Positions 27,783-38,608 of a stretch of 64,000 nt of DNA are shown here, piece after piece. The number at the start of each line of letters is the position of its first letter. The first letter of the stretch is position 1. The notes beneath the pieces are model-generated. The model had not been told where the DNA came from, did no database searches, and worked only from the letters and a program-made list of their open reading frames with translations. This DNA is from Teichococcus coralli (lineage in GTDB: Bacteria > Pseudomonadota > Alphaproteobacteria > Acetobacterales > Acetobacteraceae). The DNA is taken from positions 1 to 64,000 of the forward strand of contig NZ_SNVJ01000004.1 in assembly GCF_009829925.1 (NCBI RefSeq), written 5' to 3'. A program made the translations under genes and the position numbers.

Positions 27783-29309
27783 TCAGGCCAGCGCGGTGCT
27801 TTCGAAGGTGAGCCCGGAATAGAAGGTCAGCGCGCCCGGCAGGTTCTTGAAGCCGGTGACGCCCTTCTGCATGGCATAGCCCTGGTTGCGCCAGTTCAGC
27901 CCCACCATCGGCACCTGCTCGATCGAGACCTGCTCCATCTCGCGGTAGATCGCCTTGCGCTTGGCGGTGTCGAACTCGGCGCGGCCGGCGGCGAGCAGCT
28001 CCGTGATGCGGTCGATCTTCAGACCGTAGCTGCGGACATAGGAGGGCGAGAGGCTGCCGTCGAGGAAGTTGGCCAAGCCGTTCGGGTCGTTGCTGTCGGC
28101 CGCCGTGCCCATCACCGCCATGTCGTACTGGCCACGGTTGCCGAGCGCGACGCGCGTGCCCCAGTCCGGCAGGTTCAGCTGCGCCTGGATGCCGACGGCG
28201 GCGAGGTGCTGCTGCACCACCTCCGCCGTGTCCTTGTGCATGCCATACTGCGCCGTCGAGAGCAGGTTGCAGCTGATGCTCGGCTGCCCCGCCTCGGCCA
28301 GCAGCTTCTTCGCAAGCTCCGGGTCGTAGTTCCAGGCGTTCTTGAACTCGGGATTGTAGAACTCGCTGGATTCGTCGATCGGCAGGTGCTCCAGCGGCGA
28401 GCCGCGGCCGAAGAAGGCGGCCTTCACCAGGTCCGTGCGGCGGATGGCATGCGCCACGGCGCGGCGCACCCGCGCGTCGTTGAAGGGCGGGCGGGCGCCG
28501 TTGAACACCAGGAACATGAAGGGACCGTCCACGGCGTCCAGCTTCAGCGAGGGGTTCTCGTCGATGCTGGTCATGGATTGCCAGGGCACGTATTCGATCA
28601 GGTCCACGTCGCCGGCCTGCAGCGCGGCGGTGCGCAGGTTCTCATCCGGGTAGGCGACGGCGCGGATGCCCTTCAGCTTCGGCAGGCCCGGCTTGTAGTA
28701 GCCCTCGAAGGCCTCCAGCTCCAGCGAGGCGCCGCGCTCCTGCGACTTCAGCACGAAGGGGCCGGCGCCGATGAAGTCGTTACCCGAGGATTTCCGCGAG
28801 CAGATCGGCATGTGGTAGCTGGCCATCCATTGCGGCAGCGTCACCACCGGCTCCTTGGTGGTCAGCCGCACGGTGCGCGCATCCGGCGTCTCGACCTTGG
28901 CGATGTTGCGCATCTCGGTGCGGAAATAGGCGGTGGAGCGCTCGCCGGCGACCTGCTCGACCGTCCACTTCACGTCCTCGGCGGTGACCGGGTCGCCGTT
29001 CTGGAACTTCGCGTCGCGCAGCTTGAAGGTCCAGGTCGTCTCGCCCTCGCGCGACCAGGATTCGGCCAGGCCCGGCTGCAGCGAGCCGTCCTCGCCATAG
29101 GCCACCAGCCCGCGATGGATCATCAGCTTCACCGTCGCCGCGGCGGTGCCGCTGTTCGCCCAGGGCTGGATGGTGGGCGGGAAGCTGGAGAGGCCGAAGC
29201 GCAGCACGCCGGAAGTGGCGGCGCGCGCCCCGGGAATGCGCAGCAAAGGCAGCAGCCCGGCGGCGGCGGTACCGGCCAGGACGGCCCGTCGGGTGGCGGT
29301 GATGGCCAT
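27783..29309 (-). CDS. ABC transporter substrate-binding protein, peptide/opine type (orphan)
   Basis: The 508-residue periplasmic receptor has a Tat-like leader (ATRRAVLAGTAAAGLLPLL), unlike the Sec-type leader of the receptor at 15307. Family-5 features follow: PTIQPWANSGTAAATVKLMIHRGLV and LAESWSREGETTWTFKLRDAKF with NGDPVTAEDV. No permease or ATPase gene is adjacent, so it must share a transporter encoded elsewhere, possibly the one at 16900-20824. It sits between the SDR and the HyuB gene, which suggests uptake of the cluster's substrate. Confidence 0.9.
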   Translation of the reverse strand: MAITATRRAVLAGTAAAGLLPLLRIPGARAATSGVLRFGLSSFPPTIQPWANSGTAAATVKLMIHRGLVAYGEDGSLQPGLAESWSREGETTWTFKLRDAKFQNGDPVTAEDVKWTVEQVAGERSTAYFRTEMRNIAKVETPDARTVRLTTKEPVVTLPQWMASYHMPICSRKSSGNDFIGAGPFVLKSQERGASLELEAFEGYYKPGLPKLKGIRAVAYPDENLRTAALQAGDVDLIEYVPWQSMTSIDENPSLKLDAVDGPFMFLVFNGARPPFNDARVRRAVAHAIRRTDLVKAAFFGRGSPLEHLPIDESSEFYNPEFKNAWNYDPELAKKLLAEAGQPSISCNLLSTAQYGMHKDTAEVVQQHLAAVGIQAQLNLPDWGTRVALGNRGQYDMAVMGTAADSNDPNGLANFLDGSLSPSYVRSYGLKIDRITELLAAGRAEFDTAKRKAIYREMEQVSIEQVPMVGLNWRNQGYAMQKGVTGFKNLPGALTFYSGLTFESTALA

Positions 29310-29343
29310 GCGGAACTCTCCTCTTCCAGGGGGTCGGTGTCGC

Positions 29344-30992
29344 TTACGGCGTGCGGGCGTAGGCCTCGCGCGCGGTCGCGGCGGTGATCGCGCCTTCGGC
29401 CAGGTCGCGCGCCACCGCCTCGGGGGCGCGCCGCTCTGGCGGCCCGTAGCCGCCGCCGCCGGGGCTGACGATGGCGAACCACTGCCCGGCCTGCAAGGCC
29501 GCCGTGTTGCCGGTGAAGGTCACGCCGGGGCCGCATTCCACCGCGCCATGTCCGCCGCCGCCGCCGCCGAACAGGCCCCAGCTCCGCGAATGCAGGCGGG
29601 AGGTGTCGATGCGGACGCGGCAATCCTCGTCGGCGCGGTAGACGCGGCGCAGCCCCATGCCGCCGCGGAAGCGGCCGGTGCCGCCGGAATCCTGCACCAG
29701 CTCGTAGCGCAGCAGGGTCAGCGGATACTCGATCTCCAGCGCCTCGACCGGCAGGTTGGAGGTGTTGGTGGTGTGCACGTGCACGCCGTCCAGCCCGTCC
29801 TTGCTGGCGCGGGCGCCGTTGCCGCCGCCCATGGTCTCCAGGTAGACCCAGAGCGCGCCATCCGCCTTGCGGCTGCCGATGAAGCTGGCGACGGTGCAGG
29901 TGGAGTTGGTGCAGGCGGTGACGCGCTCCGGCACCGCCTGGGCGAGCGCGCCGAGGATCATGTCGGACACCCGCTGGCAGGCCTGCAGGCGGCCGTTCAC
30001 GGCGGCGGGGTGCCGGCAGTTCAGCATGCTGCCCTCGCGCGCCGTCACGGTGAGCGGCCGCGCGAGGCCGGCGTTGGGCAGGATGGTCGGGTCCACCACC
30101 GACTTCACCGCGTAGTACACGGTGGCCAGCAGCGCCGTGTAGGTCATGTTGAGGCCGGCGCGCATCTGGTCCGGCCCGTCGAAGTCCAGCGCCATGCCGT
30201 CGCCCCGCACGGTGACGCGCAGCGAGAAGGGCAGCGTGCCGTCGATCTCCGGGCTGTCGAACGCGTCCTCGAAGGCGTAGGTGCCGTCGGGGATGGCGGC
30301 GATGCCGGCGCGCATCTTGCGCTCGGCGTAGTCGAGCAGCGCGCTGCCGGCGGCCAGCACCGTCTCGGTTCCATATTTCCCGCAGAGCGCCTGGAAGCGC
30401 TGCACGCCGACGCGGTTGGCCGCCATCTGCGCCCGCAGGTCCGAGAGCCGCTCATGCGGCACCTGGCAGTTCAGCAGGATGAGGTCCTGGATGTCCTTCT
30501 GCAATTCCCCGGCGCGGTAGAGCCGCACGGGCGGGATGCGCAGCCCCTCCTGGTAGATATGGGCGTGTCCGCGGTCGGCGAAGTCCGAGTGGTGCGCCAG
30601 GTTCACCGTCCAGGCGGCGATGCGGCCCTCCACGAAGATCGGCTCGGCGAGGACGATATCGGGCAGGTGGGTGCCGCCGCCTTCATAGGCGTCGTTGCCG
30701 ACGAAGACGTCGCCCGGCCGCATCTCTTCCACCGCATGGCGGCGCATGATGTGCGGGATGATGCCGATGAAGCTGCCGAGATGGATCGGGATGTGCTCGG
30801 CCTGGCAGAGCGTCTCGCCGGCGGCGTTGAACAGCGCGGTGGAGCAGTCGCGCCGCTCCTTGATGTTGGTGGAGTAGGAGGCGCGGATCAGCGCCTCGCC
30901 GGTCTCCTCGACGATGGAGGAGAGCGCGGCGCCGATCACCTCGACGGTGATCGGGTCCAGCGCCGGGGCGGTGCCGGCCTGCAACGCTTGGC

Positions 30993-30996
<4 letters not shown>
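29344..30996 (-). CDS. Hydantoinase B / oxoprolinase family protein
   Basis: HyuB-type subunits act with HyuA in ATP-dependent opening of cyclic amides such as hydantoins or 5-oxoproline. The 550-residue protein begins with the family pattern DPITVEVIGAALSSIVEETGEALIRASYSTNIKERRDCS. It also has GSFIGIIPHIMRR, GDVFVGNDAYEGGGTHLPDI, and the glycine-rich C-terminal FRGGMGLRRVYRA and SPGGGGYGPPERR. The ATG at 30996 overlaps the hyuA stop. Substrate is not determined by the sequence; acetone-carboxylase-like activity is an alternative in this family. Confidence 0.9.
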
Positions 30997-33065
<2,069 letters not shown>

Positions 33066-33237
33066 GCTGCAGCTTCCTCCGGGGATGGATGCAGGGAACA
33101 GGGGAACTACTATTTCGTTGCGGGGTCGGAGGCGGCAAGCAGCTTTTTCTTTGAGCGGGAAAAACGAAGCAAAACTTTCACCAAGCGAAAATATATGCCC
33201 CAATCAGGCGCCAGGATACCACTTGCTGGAATGTGCC
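33066..33237. promoter_or_regulatory. Divergent promoter region between hyuA and iclR-type gene
   Basis: The 172-base gap is notably AT-richer than its surroundings, with tracts such as CTTTTTCTTT, GGGAAAAACGAAG and CGAAAATATATG. TTCGTT (33112-33117) and AACGAA lie about 50 bases apart in inverted orientation. It must hold the cluster promoter and probably the IclR operator, but no unambiguous promoter hexamers or single palindrome were recognised. Confidence 0.4.
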
Positions 33238-34074
33238 GTGCTCGATCCCACCAGCAGCCTGCACCGGGCCTTTGCGCTGCTCCGCCTGCTGGGCGAAGGC
33301 GGGCCGGCCGGGCTGCGCCTCACCGCGCTGGCCGAAGCCGCGGCCCTGCCACGCCCGACGACGCACCGGCTGCTGCGCAGCATGGTCGCGGAAGGCTTCG
33401 TGCGCTTCGATCCCCAGGGCAAGCGCTACGCGCTGGGGCTCGACCTGTTCCTGCTCGCCGCCCGCGCCGGCAGCCCGCAAGGATTGCGCGAGATCGCCCG
33501 GCCGGCGCTGCTGCGGCTCACCGCCTCGCTCGGCGAGACGCTCTTCCTGCTGGTGCACAACGGCTACGATGCCGTCTGCATCGACCGCTCGGCCGGGCCG
33601 CTGCCGATCCGCTCCTTCACCGGCGACATCGGCGGCCGCGTGCCGCTCGGCGTGGGGCAGGGCTCGGTCGCCATCCTCGCCTTCCTGCCGCCGGAGGAGC
33701 AGGACGAGGTGATCCGCCACAACCTGCCGCGCATGCAGCAGATCGGCCTCTTCGACGAGGCTTCGGTGCGCGCCGAGTTGGCGCGGGTGCGTGCCGAGGG
33801 CCATGCGGGCGGCGCCACCGGGCTGATCCCCGGCATGGCCGGGCTCGGCGTGCCGATCCTCGACCGCGAGGGGCGGGCGGTGGCGGCGCTCAGCGTCGGC
33901 AGCATCGCGGACCGGCTGACGCCGGCACGGCGCGCGGTGATCGCGCAGATGCTGAAGCGGGAAGCCGCGGCGATTACCGCGCGGCTCAACCCGTTCGACC
34001 CCGCGTTGCGGCGGGCCGGCGCGGCGATGGAGGCCGGTCCGCAGCCGGATGGCGGCGAAATGCGGCGGCGCTGA
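33238..34074 (+). CDS. IclR family transcriptional regulator
   Basis: The 278-residue protein has an N-terminal winged helix (SLHRAFALLRLLGEGGPAGLRLTALAEAAALPRPTTHRLL) and a C-terminal GAF-like effector domain (LFLLVHNGYDAVCIDRSAGPLPIRSF, later LGVPILDREGRAVAALSV). The start is ambiguous: GTG at 33238 (VLDPTSSLHRAF) gives a normal length. Divergent orientation suggests that it controls the hyuA-to-OCD cluster. Confidence 0.9.
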   Translation: MLDPTSSLHRAFALLRLLGEGGPAGLRLTALAEAAALPRPTTHRLLRSMVAEGFVRFDPQGKRYALGLDLFLLAARAGSPQGLREIARPALLRLTASLGETLFLLVHNGYDAVCIDRSAGPLPIRSFTGDIGGRVPLGVGQGSVAILAFLPPEEQDEVIRHNLPRMQQIGLFDEASVRAELARVRAEGHAGGATGLIPGMAGLGVPILDREGRAVAALSVGSIADRLTPARRAVIAQMLKREAAAITARLNPFDPALRRAGAAMEAGPQPDGGEMRRR

Positions 34075-34134
34075 AGAAGCCGTCAAGGCATCCCGCGCTG
34101 CGAGAACTGGCCTCCCCTGCGGCGCCGGAGTGCG

Positions 34135-34140
34135 TATAAT
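34135..34140 (+). promoter_or_regulatory. Perfect -10 hexamer (TATAAT)
   Basis: TATAAT at 34135-34140 stands out in this GC-rich DNA, preceded by TGCG. No good -35 is visible at the usual distance. It lies within the long frame of the next gene, which argues that transcription starts near 34147 and that the downstream TTG at 34220 is the real start. Confidence 0.4.
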
Positions 34141-34219
34141 CGAGCGCGAAGACGCCGCTGCGCCGCGCGCCCCACCTGGTGGCGCCCGATCTCCCTTCTT
34201 CCGCGATCAGGAAACGCCT

Positions 34220-34732
34220 TTGGCTGAATTGACACCCGAACAGCGCCAGGCCGCGCAGGCGCGCGGCCGCCACTTCGTGGCGGCGACCGACGAGCAGGTC
34301 GCGACCTTGTCCATGCAGAGGCGGGTCTTCTGGATGAAGGGCCGGGCGTATCTGGTGGTGCGGTCGGACGGCTTCCTGGAAACCGTCGCCACATTGCAGG
34401 CCGTCCTGCGGCAGCCGCAGCCCGCCGTGGAGCGGCCACACCCCGCCGCGCCGCCTGAGCCGGCGCCTTCGGACCCTTTCCCCGCCAGGCCGCCATCCCC
34501 GGCGCCGGCCGAGGACGGGGCCGTGGCGCAGAAGCCGGCCGAGGCCGGAGAGCCGGAGCGCCCGGCGGCCTCCGCGCCAGCGGGGCGCCCGGCGCCGGCC
34601 GCCCTGGCCATGACGGCGCGGCTGGTGGCCTCCTATGTGGCGACCAATTCCGTCACGATCGGCGAGCTGGACGGGCTCATCCGCAGCATCCACCGCACCG
34701 TGACCGGGCTGCGCCAGCCGCGCAGGCCTTGA
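34220..34732 (+). CDS. Proline-rich protein with C-terminal MucR/Ros-like N-domain motif
   Basis: The 170-residue product (TTG start) has three parts. An N-terminal globular region contains RQAAQARGRHFVAATDEQ and MQRRVFWMKGRAYLVV. A proline/alanine-rich linker runs over about residues 70-132. The end is a 34-residue segment, MTARLVASYVATNSVTIGEL through IHRTVTGL. That last part closely resembles the helical N-terminus of MucR/Ros regulators, which precedes their zinc finger, but no CxxC or HxxxH zinc motif is present. An ATG at 34049 in the same frame overlaps the IclR gene and a TATAAT, so it is less likely. Function is unknown. Confidence 0.6.
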   Translation: MAELTPEQRQAAQARGRHFVAATDEQVATLSMQRRVFWMKGRAYLVVRSDGFLETVATLQAVLRQPQPAVERPHPAAPPEPAPSDPFPARPPSPAPAEDGAVAQKPAEAGEPERPAASAPAGRPAPAALAMTARLVASYVATNSVTIGELDGLIRSIHRTVTGLRQPRRP

Positions 34733-34739
34733 TGGGCGC

Positions 34740-35768
34740 TCAGGCCGCGGCCAGCGCTTCCACCGCGCGCAGATCGGCCGCGGCCACCGCCACGCCCTCG
34801 CGCCGGCTGCGGGCATAGGTGGCCATCTCGCGGTCGCCCGGCGCCATCACCGGCGCGGACGGGTCGGCCGGCGGCGTGCCGCGCAGGATGCCGCCGAAAT
34901 CCGCCATGCGCTCCTGCAGCCAGTCCTGCGCCTGCATCCGCTTGGTGTCGATCAGGATGAAGACGTGCCCGAGGTTCTGCGCCACGCCCGGGTTCTTGTC
35001 CCAGGCCTGCACATGGGTCAGGTAGGCGGCGCCGGAGAGCAGGCCCGCCAGCAGGTCGATCATCACCGCCAGCCCGTAGCCCTTGTGGCCGCCGACCGGC
35101 AGCAGGAAGCCCTTCAGCGCCTTCACCGGGTCGGTGGTCGGCTGGCCCCCGGCGTCGGTCGCCCAGCCCTCCGGCATCGGCGCGCCCTGCTCGGCCAGCT
35201 TGCGGATCTTGGCGCGCGCCGCGACGCTCAGCGCCATGTCCAGGATGATCGGGTCGCCGCCCGGATTGGGCATGCCGATGCCCATGGGGTTGTTGCCGAC
35301 CCGCGTGTCCTTGCCGCCCCATGGCGCGATGGTGGTGGTGGCGTTGCTGGCGATGAAGGAGGCGAAGCCCTCCCGCGCCGCCAGCCAGGCATAGGGCAGC
35401 ACCGGGCCGAAATGGTTGCTGCCGCGGGCGAAGGCGGCGCCGATGCCGACCTCCCGCGCCGACTCCGTCGCTGCCCGCAGCGCCCGCATGCCGACCAGCG
35501 TGCCGACGCCGTTCCGCCCGTCCACCATGCTGAGGCCGGGCGCCACGCGGCTGACCGCCACCTCGGCGCCCGCGTCGATGCCGCCCAGCCTCACCCGCTC
35601 CAGGTACTGCGCGACGCGGCTGATGCCGTGGGTGCGCAGGCCGAACATGTCGGCCAGCACCAGCACCCGCGCCGCCTCGGCCGCCGCATCCTCGGGCATG
35701 CCGCCGCGCGCCAGCGCGCGGGTGGCGAGGGCGAGGAGCTCGGCCTCGGGAATCTTGGTCTCGGTCAT
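34740..35768 (-). CDS. Malate/L-lactate dehydrogenase family (LDH2) oxidoreductase
   Basis: Type-2 family members are NAD(P)-dependent dehydrogenases of malate, lactate, ureidoglycolate, sulfolactate or delta-1-piperideine-2-carboxylate. The 342-residue protein has ADMFGLRTHGISRVAQYLERV with the catalytic histidine near residue 48, RGSNHFGPVLPYAWLAAREG, and WGGKDTRVGNNPMGIGMPNP. The GGHKGYGLAVMIDLLAGLLSGA segment lies at about residues 226-247. It is the last gene of a three-gene minus-strand set with a metallo-beta-lactamase-fold protein and a Bug receptor, so the substrate is probably a small hydroxy- or keto-acid. Confidence 0.9.
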   Translation of the reverse strand: MTETKIPEAELLALATRALARGGMPEDAAAEAARVLVLADMFGLRTHGISRVAQYLERVRLGGIDAGAEVAVSRVAPGLSMVDGRNGVGTLVGMRALRAATESAREVGIGAAFARGSNHFGPVLPYAWLAAREGFASFIASNATTTIAPWGGKDTRVGNNPMGIGMPNPGGDPIILDMALSVAARAKIRKLAEQGAPMPEGWATDAGGQPTTDPVKALKGFLLPVGGHKGYGLAVMIDLLAGLLSGAAYLTHVQAWDKNPGVAQNLGHVFILIDTKRMQAQDWLQERMADFGGILRGTPPADPSAPVMAPGDREMATYARSRREGVAVAAADLRAVEALAAA

Positions 35769-35774
35769 GGGGCC

Positions 35775-36533
35775 TCAGTCGCAGCGGAGTTCGAAGCGGG
35801 TGGTGTGCTCGATGTCCTCGCCGAACCAGGCGGCGATGGCGGCATCGCGGGTGCCGACATAGTCGGCGCGCCCGTTCTCATCGAGGCGCAGGGTCAGGTC
35901 GTGGCCGGGGATCACCAGCGTGCCCGGCACCTGGCGCCACAGCTCCCAGATGGCGGCGATGGAGCGGGCGGTCGCCGCCTCGTCCTCGCTCATGTCGGCC
36001 CGGCCGCAGAGCAGCTCGGCACGGTTCTTGGCGGCGTCGCCGGTGAAGATCACCGGCGTCTCATTGGCCGTCAGGTGGAAGACCAGGCAGCCGGGCGTGT
36101 GGCCGGGCGCCAGCATGGCATGCAGCCCGGGCAGGAACTCCTCGCCGTCCCTGATGCGGCGCACCTCCGGGTTCTGGTTCAGCGCGGCGACGTAGAGCTC
36201 GGGCAGCGGGTCGAAGCCCGGCGGCTGCGCGGCGGCCCAGCGCAGCTCCTCCTCGCCGATCCAGACCGTGGCGCGCGGGAACAGCGTGAAGTTCACGGCA
36301 TGGTCGTAGTGCGCGTGGGTCAGCACCACATCGGTGATGTCCTCCGGCTTCACGCCCCGGGCGGCGAGCTGCCGCGCCAGCGGCTTGCGCACGCCGAAGG
36401 CGCCGACATCAATGAGAATGCAGCGGCCCTCGCCGCGCAGCAGGGCGATGGTGCTCCAGCCCAGCCCGCCATGGCAGACGGCCTTGCCGGGAAAACCCTG
36501 CACCAGAACGTCGATGCGATACATTCGGCTCAA
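35775..36533 (-). CDS. Metallo-beta-lactamase-fold hydrolase (AHL-lactonase-like)
   Basis: The 252-residue protein has the zinc motif THAHYDHAVN (HxHxDH, near residue 73), a downstream histidine in APGHTPGCLVFHL, the bridging aspartate in IFTGDAAKNRAE and the last histidine in IPGHDLTL. The arrangement resembles N-acyl-homoserine lactonases and related lactone hydrolases. It lies between LDH2 and Bug-receptor genes, with a four-base overlap with the latter. A lactone or ester in the same catabolic route is as likely a substrate as a quorum-sensing signal. Confidence 0.88.
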   Translation of the reverse strand: MSRMYRIDVLVQGFPGKAVCHGGLGWSTIALLRGEGRCILIDVGAFGVRKPLARQLAARGVKPEDITDVVLTHAHYDHAVNFTLFPRATVWIGEEELRWAAAQPPGFDPLPELYVAALNQNPEVRRIRDGEEFLPGLHAMLAPGHTPGCLVFHLTANETPVIFTGDAAKNRAELLCGRADMSEDEAATARSIAAIWELWRQVPGTLVIPGHDLTLRLDENGRADYVGTRDAAIAAWFGEDIEHTTRFELRCD

Positions 36534-37519
36534 CCCTCGACGGTGATGTTGGCGTCCTCGATGATCTTCGCGAACTTGGTCGCGTCCTCCTCGACGAAGC
36601 GGCGGAAGGCGGCGGGGTCGAGGCGGCGCGGGATGATGCCCTGTTCCATCAGCTTGCGCTGCAGCGCTTCGTCCTGCAGGGCGGCGTCGGCGGCGCCGGC
36701 GAGCTTGTCCATCACCGGCGCCGGCAGCCCGGCGGGGGCGAAGAGGCCGAACCAGTTGATCAGCTCGTAGCCCTGCATCCCCGGCGCGCTGCCCAGCGGG
36801 GCGACGTCCGGCAGCTGCGGCATCGGCTTGCCCGAGGTGACGGCGACGGCGCGCAGCTTGCCGTCCTGGATCAGCGGCAGGGCGGCGCCGAGGCTGCTGA
36901 AGCTCATCGTCACCCGTCCGGCGGCCACGTCCGTCACCGCGGGCGCGGAGCCGCGATAGGGCACGTGCAGCACGTCGGTGCCGGCCATGTGGTTCATCAG
37001 CTCGCCCGCCAGGTGCTGCGGGTTGCCGATGCCGGAGGAGGAGAAGGAAAGCTTGCCCTTGTTCGCCCGGGCATAGGCGATCAGCTCGGCCGGGTTGCGC
37101 ACGGGCAGGCTGGCCGGCACGACGACAAGGCAGGGCACGGTGCCGCAGAGCGCGACCGGCGCCAGCTCCTTCGCCGGGTCGTAGGTCATGCGCTCCTTGT
37201 AGAGCGCCGGGTTGACCGCCACCTCGCCGGCCGCCGCGAAGAGCAGGGTGTAGCCGTCCGCCGCCGCCTTCGCGACCGCCTGGGCGGCGATCATGGCGCT
37301 GGCGCCGGGGCGGTTGTCCACGATCACCGGCTGGCCCAGCCGCTTTTCCATCGGCGCGCCGACCAGGCGGGCCACGATGTCCACGCCGCCGCCGGGCGGA
37401 TAGCCGACCAGCGCATGGACCGGGCGGTCCGGGAAGGCCGGTTGCGCCCGCGCCGGGCGAAGGCCGGCGGCCAGCAGGGCGGAGCCGGTGGAGACGGCGA
37501 AATGGCGTCGGGTGAGCAT
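36530..37519 (-). CDS. Tripartite tricarboxylate transporter substrate-binding protein (Bug/TctC family)
   Basis: Periplasmic receptor of 329 residues. A leader with RRHFAVSTGSALLAAGLRPARAQ precedes the mature sequence (FPDRPVHALVGYPPGGGVDIVARLVGAPM), the family pattern at the ligand site. VIVDNRPGASAMIAAQAVAKA and HVPYRGSAPAVTDVAAGRVTM follow. No TctA/TctB genes are adjacent; the pair at 55369-57406 is a candidate partner. It is divergent from a GntR regulator across a palindromic operator. Confidence 0.92.
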   Translation of the reverse strand: MLTRRHFAVSTGSALLAAGLRPARAQPAFPDRPVHALVGYPPGGGVDIVARLVGAPMEKRLGQPVIVDNRPGASAMIAAQAVAKAAADGYTLLFAAAGEVAVNPALYKERMTYDPAKELAPVALCGTVPCLVVVPASLPVRNPAELIAYARANKGKLSFSSSGIGNPQHLAGELMNHMAGTDVLHVPYRGSAPAVTDVAAGRVTMSFSSLGAALPLIQDGKLRAVAVTSGKPMPQLPDVAPLGSAPGMQGYELINWFGLFAPAGLPAPVMDKLAGAADAALQDEALQRKLMEQGIIPRRLDPAAFRRFVEEDATKFAKIIEDANITVEG

Positions 37520-37588
37520 GGGCGGGTCTTCCTTGGTCCGACGGGCAGGGTGCGGTCCGCTGCTCCGGGGTTCATTTCAGGGGAATGA

Positions 37589-37624
37589 ATTGCATAATGA
37601 GCATTGTAAATGCAATTATGCAAT
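37589..37624. promoter_or_regulatory. Palindromic operator between Bug-receptor and GntR genes
   Basis: ATTGCATAAT (37589-37598) and ATTATGCAAT (37615-37624) form a perfect 10-bp inverted repeat with a 16-base spacer. Within the spacer is a second dyad, GCAT-TGTAA-ATGC (37601-37613). The AT-rich block is striking against the local GC content and lies between divergent genes, as expected for a GntR-family operator. Confidence 0.65.
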
Positions 37625-37666
37625 CACGGCTTCGCAAGCCCGCGCAATCTGGCAAGATCGGTGGAG

Positions 37667-38608
37667 ATGGAATCAGAGCGCATGCCCAAGGCGGACCCGC
37701 GCGCCTCGGCCGGCGTGGCGGCGGAACTGGCGACCGCCATCGCGGGTGAGATCGGCGCCGGAATGATGCCGCCAGGGACGCATCTTCCCGCCCAGCTGTT
37801 GGCCGACCGCTTCGGCGTCTCGCGCTTCCCGGTGAACCAGGCGCTGCGCCTGCTGGCCGAGCAGGGGGTGGTGACGGCCGAGCCGCGGCGCGGCTTCTTC
37901 GTCGCCGAGCAGGGGCGACACACCGCCGAGGCGCTGGCCGGGCGCGGCGCACGGGACCCGCTCTCGCGCATCTACTTCGCCATGGCCGAGGACCGCGTGG
38001 CCGGCCGGCTGCCGGATTCGATCTCCGAGGCGGCGCTGCGCGAGCGCTACGGGCTGAGCAAGGGCCAGCTCGCGCAACTGCTCGACCGCATCGCCGCGGA
38101 GGGTTGGGCGGAGCGGCGGCCGGGCTATGGCTGGCGCTTCTCCTCCGTGCTGACCACGCCGGACGCGCTGGAGCAGACCTACCGCCTGCGCCTCGCCATC
38201 GAGCCGGCGGCGCTGCTGGAGCCGGGCTACCGGCTCAGCCCGGAACTGGCCGCCCAGTGCCGGGCGGTGGAGGAGCACATGCTGGCCGGCGGCATCGAGG
38301 CCGCCTCGGCTGACGCCCTCTACGAGCGGGGGGTGCGCTACCACGAGGCCATCATCGGCGCCTCGGGCAACCCTTTCATGCTGGACACGCTGCGGCGGGT
38401 GAACCGGATCCGGCGGCTGCTGGTCTATCGCTCCCTGACCGACCGGCAGCGCTTCCACCGCCAGGCGCGCGAGCACCTCGCCATCCTCGATCTCCTGGAG
38501 GCCGGGCGGAACGCCGATGCGGCGGAGGCGCTGCGGGCGCATCTGCGCACCGTGGTCGCCAGCCTGCGCGGCATGCGTGGCCTGCTGGAAGCCCGGCCCG
38601 GCCACTAG
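37667..38608 (+). CDS. GntR family regulator with two winged-helix segments and FCD domain
   Basis: The 313-residue protein has a first GntR winged helix (LPAQLLADRFGVSRFPVNQALRLLAEQGVV, about residues 38-68). A second winged-helix-like segment follows (ALRERYGLSKGQLAQLLDRIAAEGWAERRPGYGWRF, about residues 123-158). The helical FCD ligand domain covers the remainder (LEQTYRLRLAIEPAALL onward). Most GntR/FCD proteins have only one winged helix. ATGs at 37667 or 37682 are possible starts; an ATG at 37610 lies inside the operator. Its TAG stop lies inside a palindromic repeat. Confidence 0.88.
   Translation: MESERMPKADPRASAGVAAELATAIAGEIGAGMMPPGTHLPAQLLADRFGVSRFPVNQALRLLAEQGVVTAEPRRGFFVAEQGRHTAEALAGRGARDPLSRIYFAMAEDRVAGRLPDSISEAALRERYGLSKGQLAQLLDRIAAEGWAERRPGYGWRFSSVLTTPDALEQTYRLRLAIEPAALLEPGYRLSPELAAQCRAVEEHMLAGGIEAASADALYERGVRYHEAIIGASGNPFMLDTLRRVNRIRRLLVYRSLTDRQRFHRQAREHLAILDLLEAGRNADAAEALRAHLRTVVASLRGMRGLLEARPGH

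Noticed and set aside
33066-33237. Specific IclR operator palindrome
   Set aside because: TTCGTT/AACGAA are too far apart and short; no single convincing dyad could be defined.
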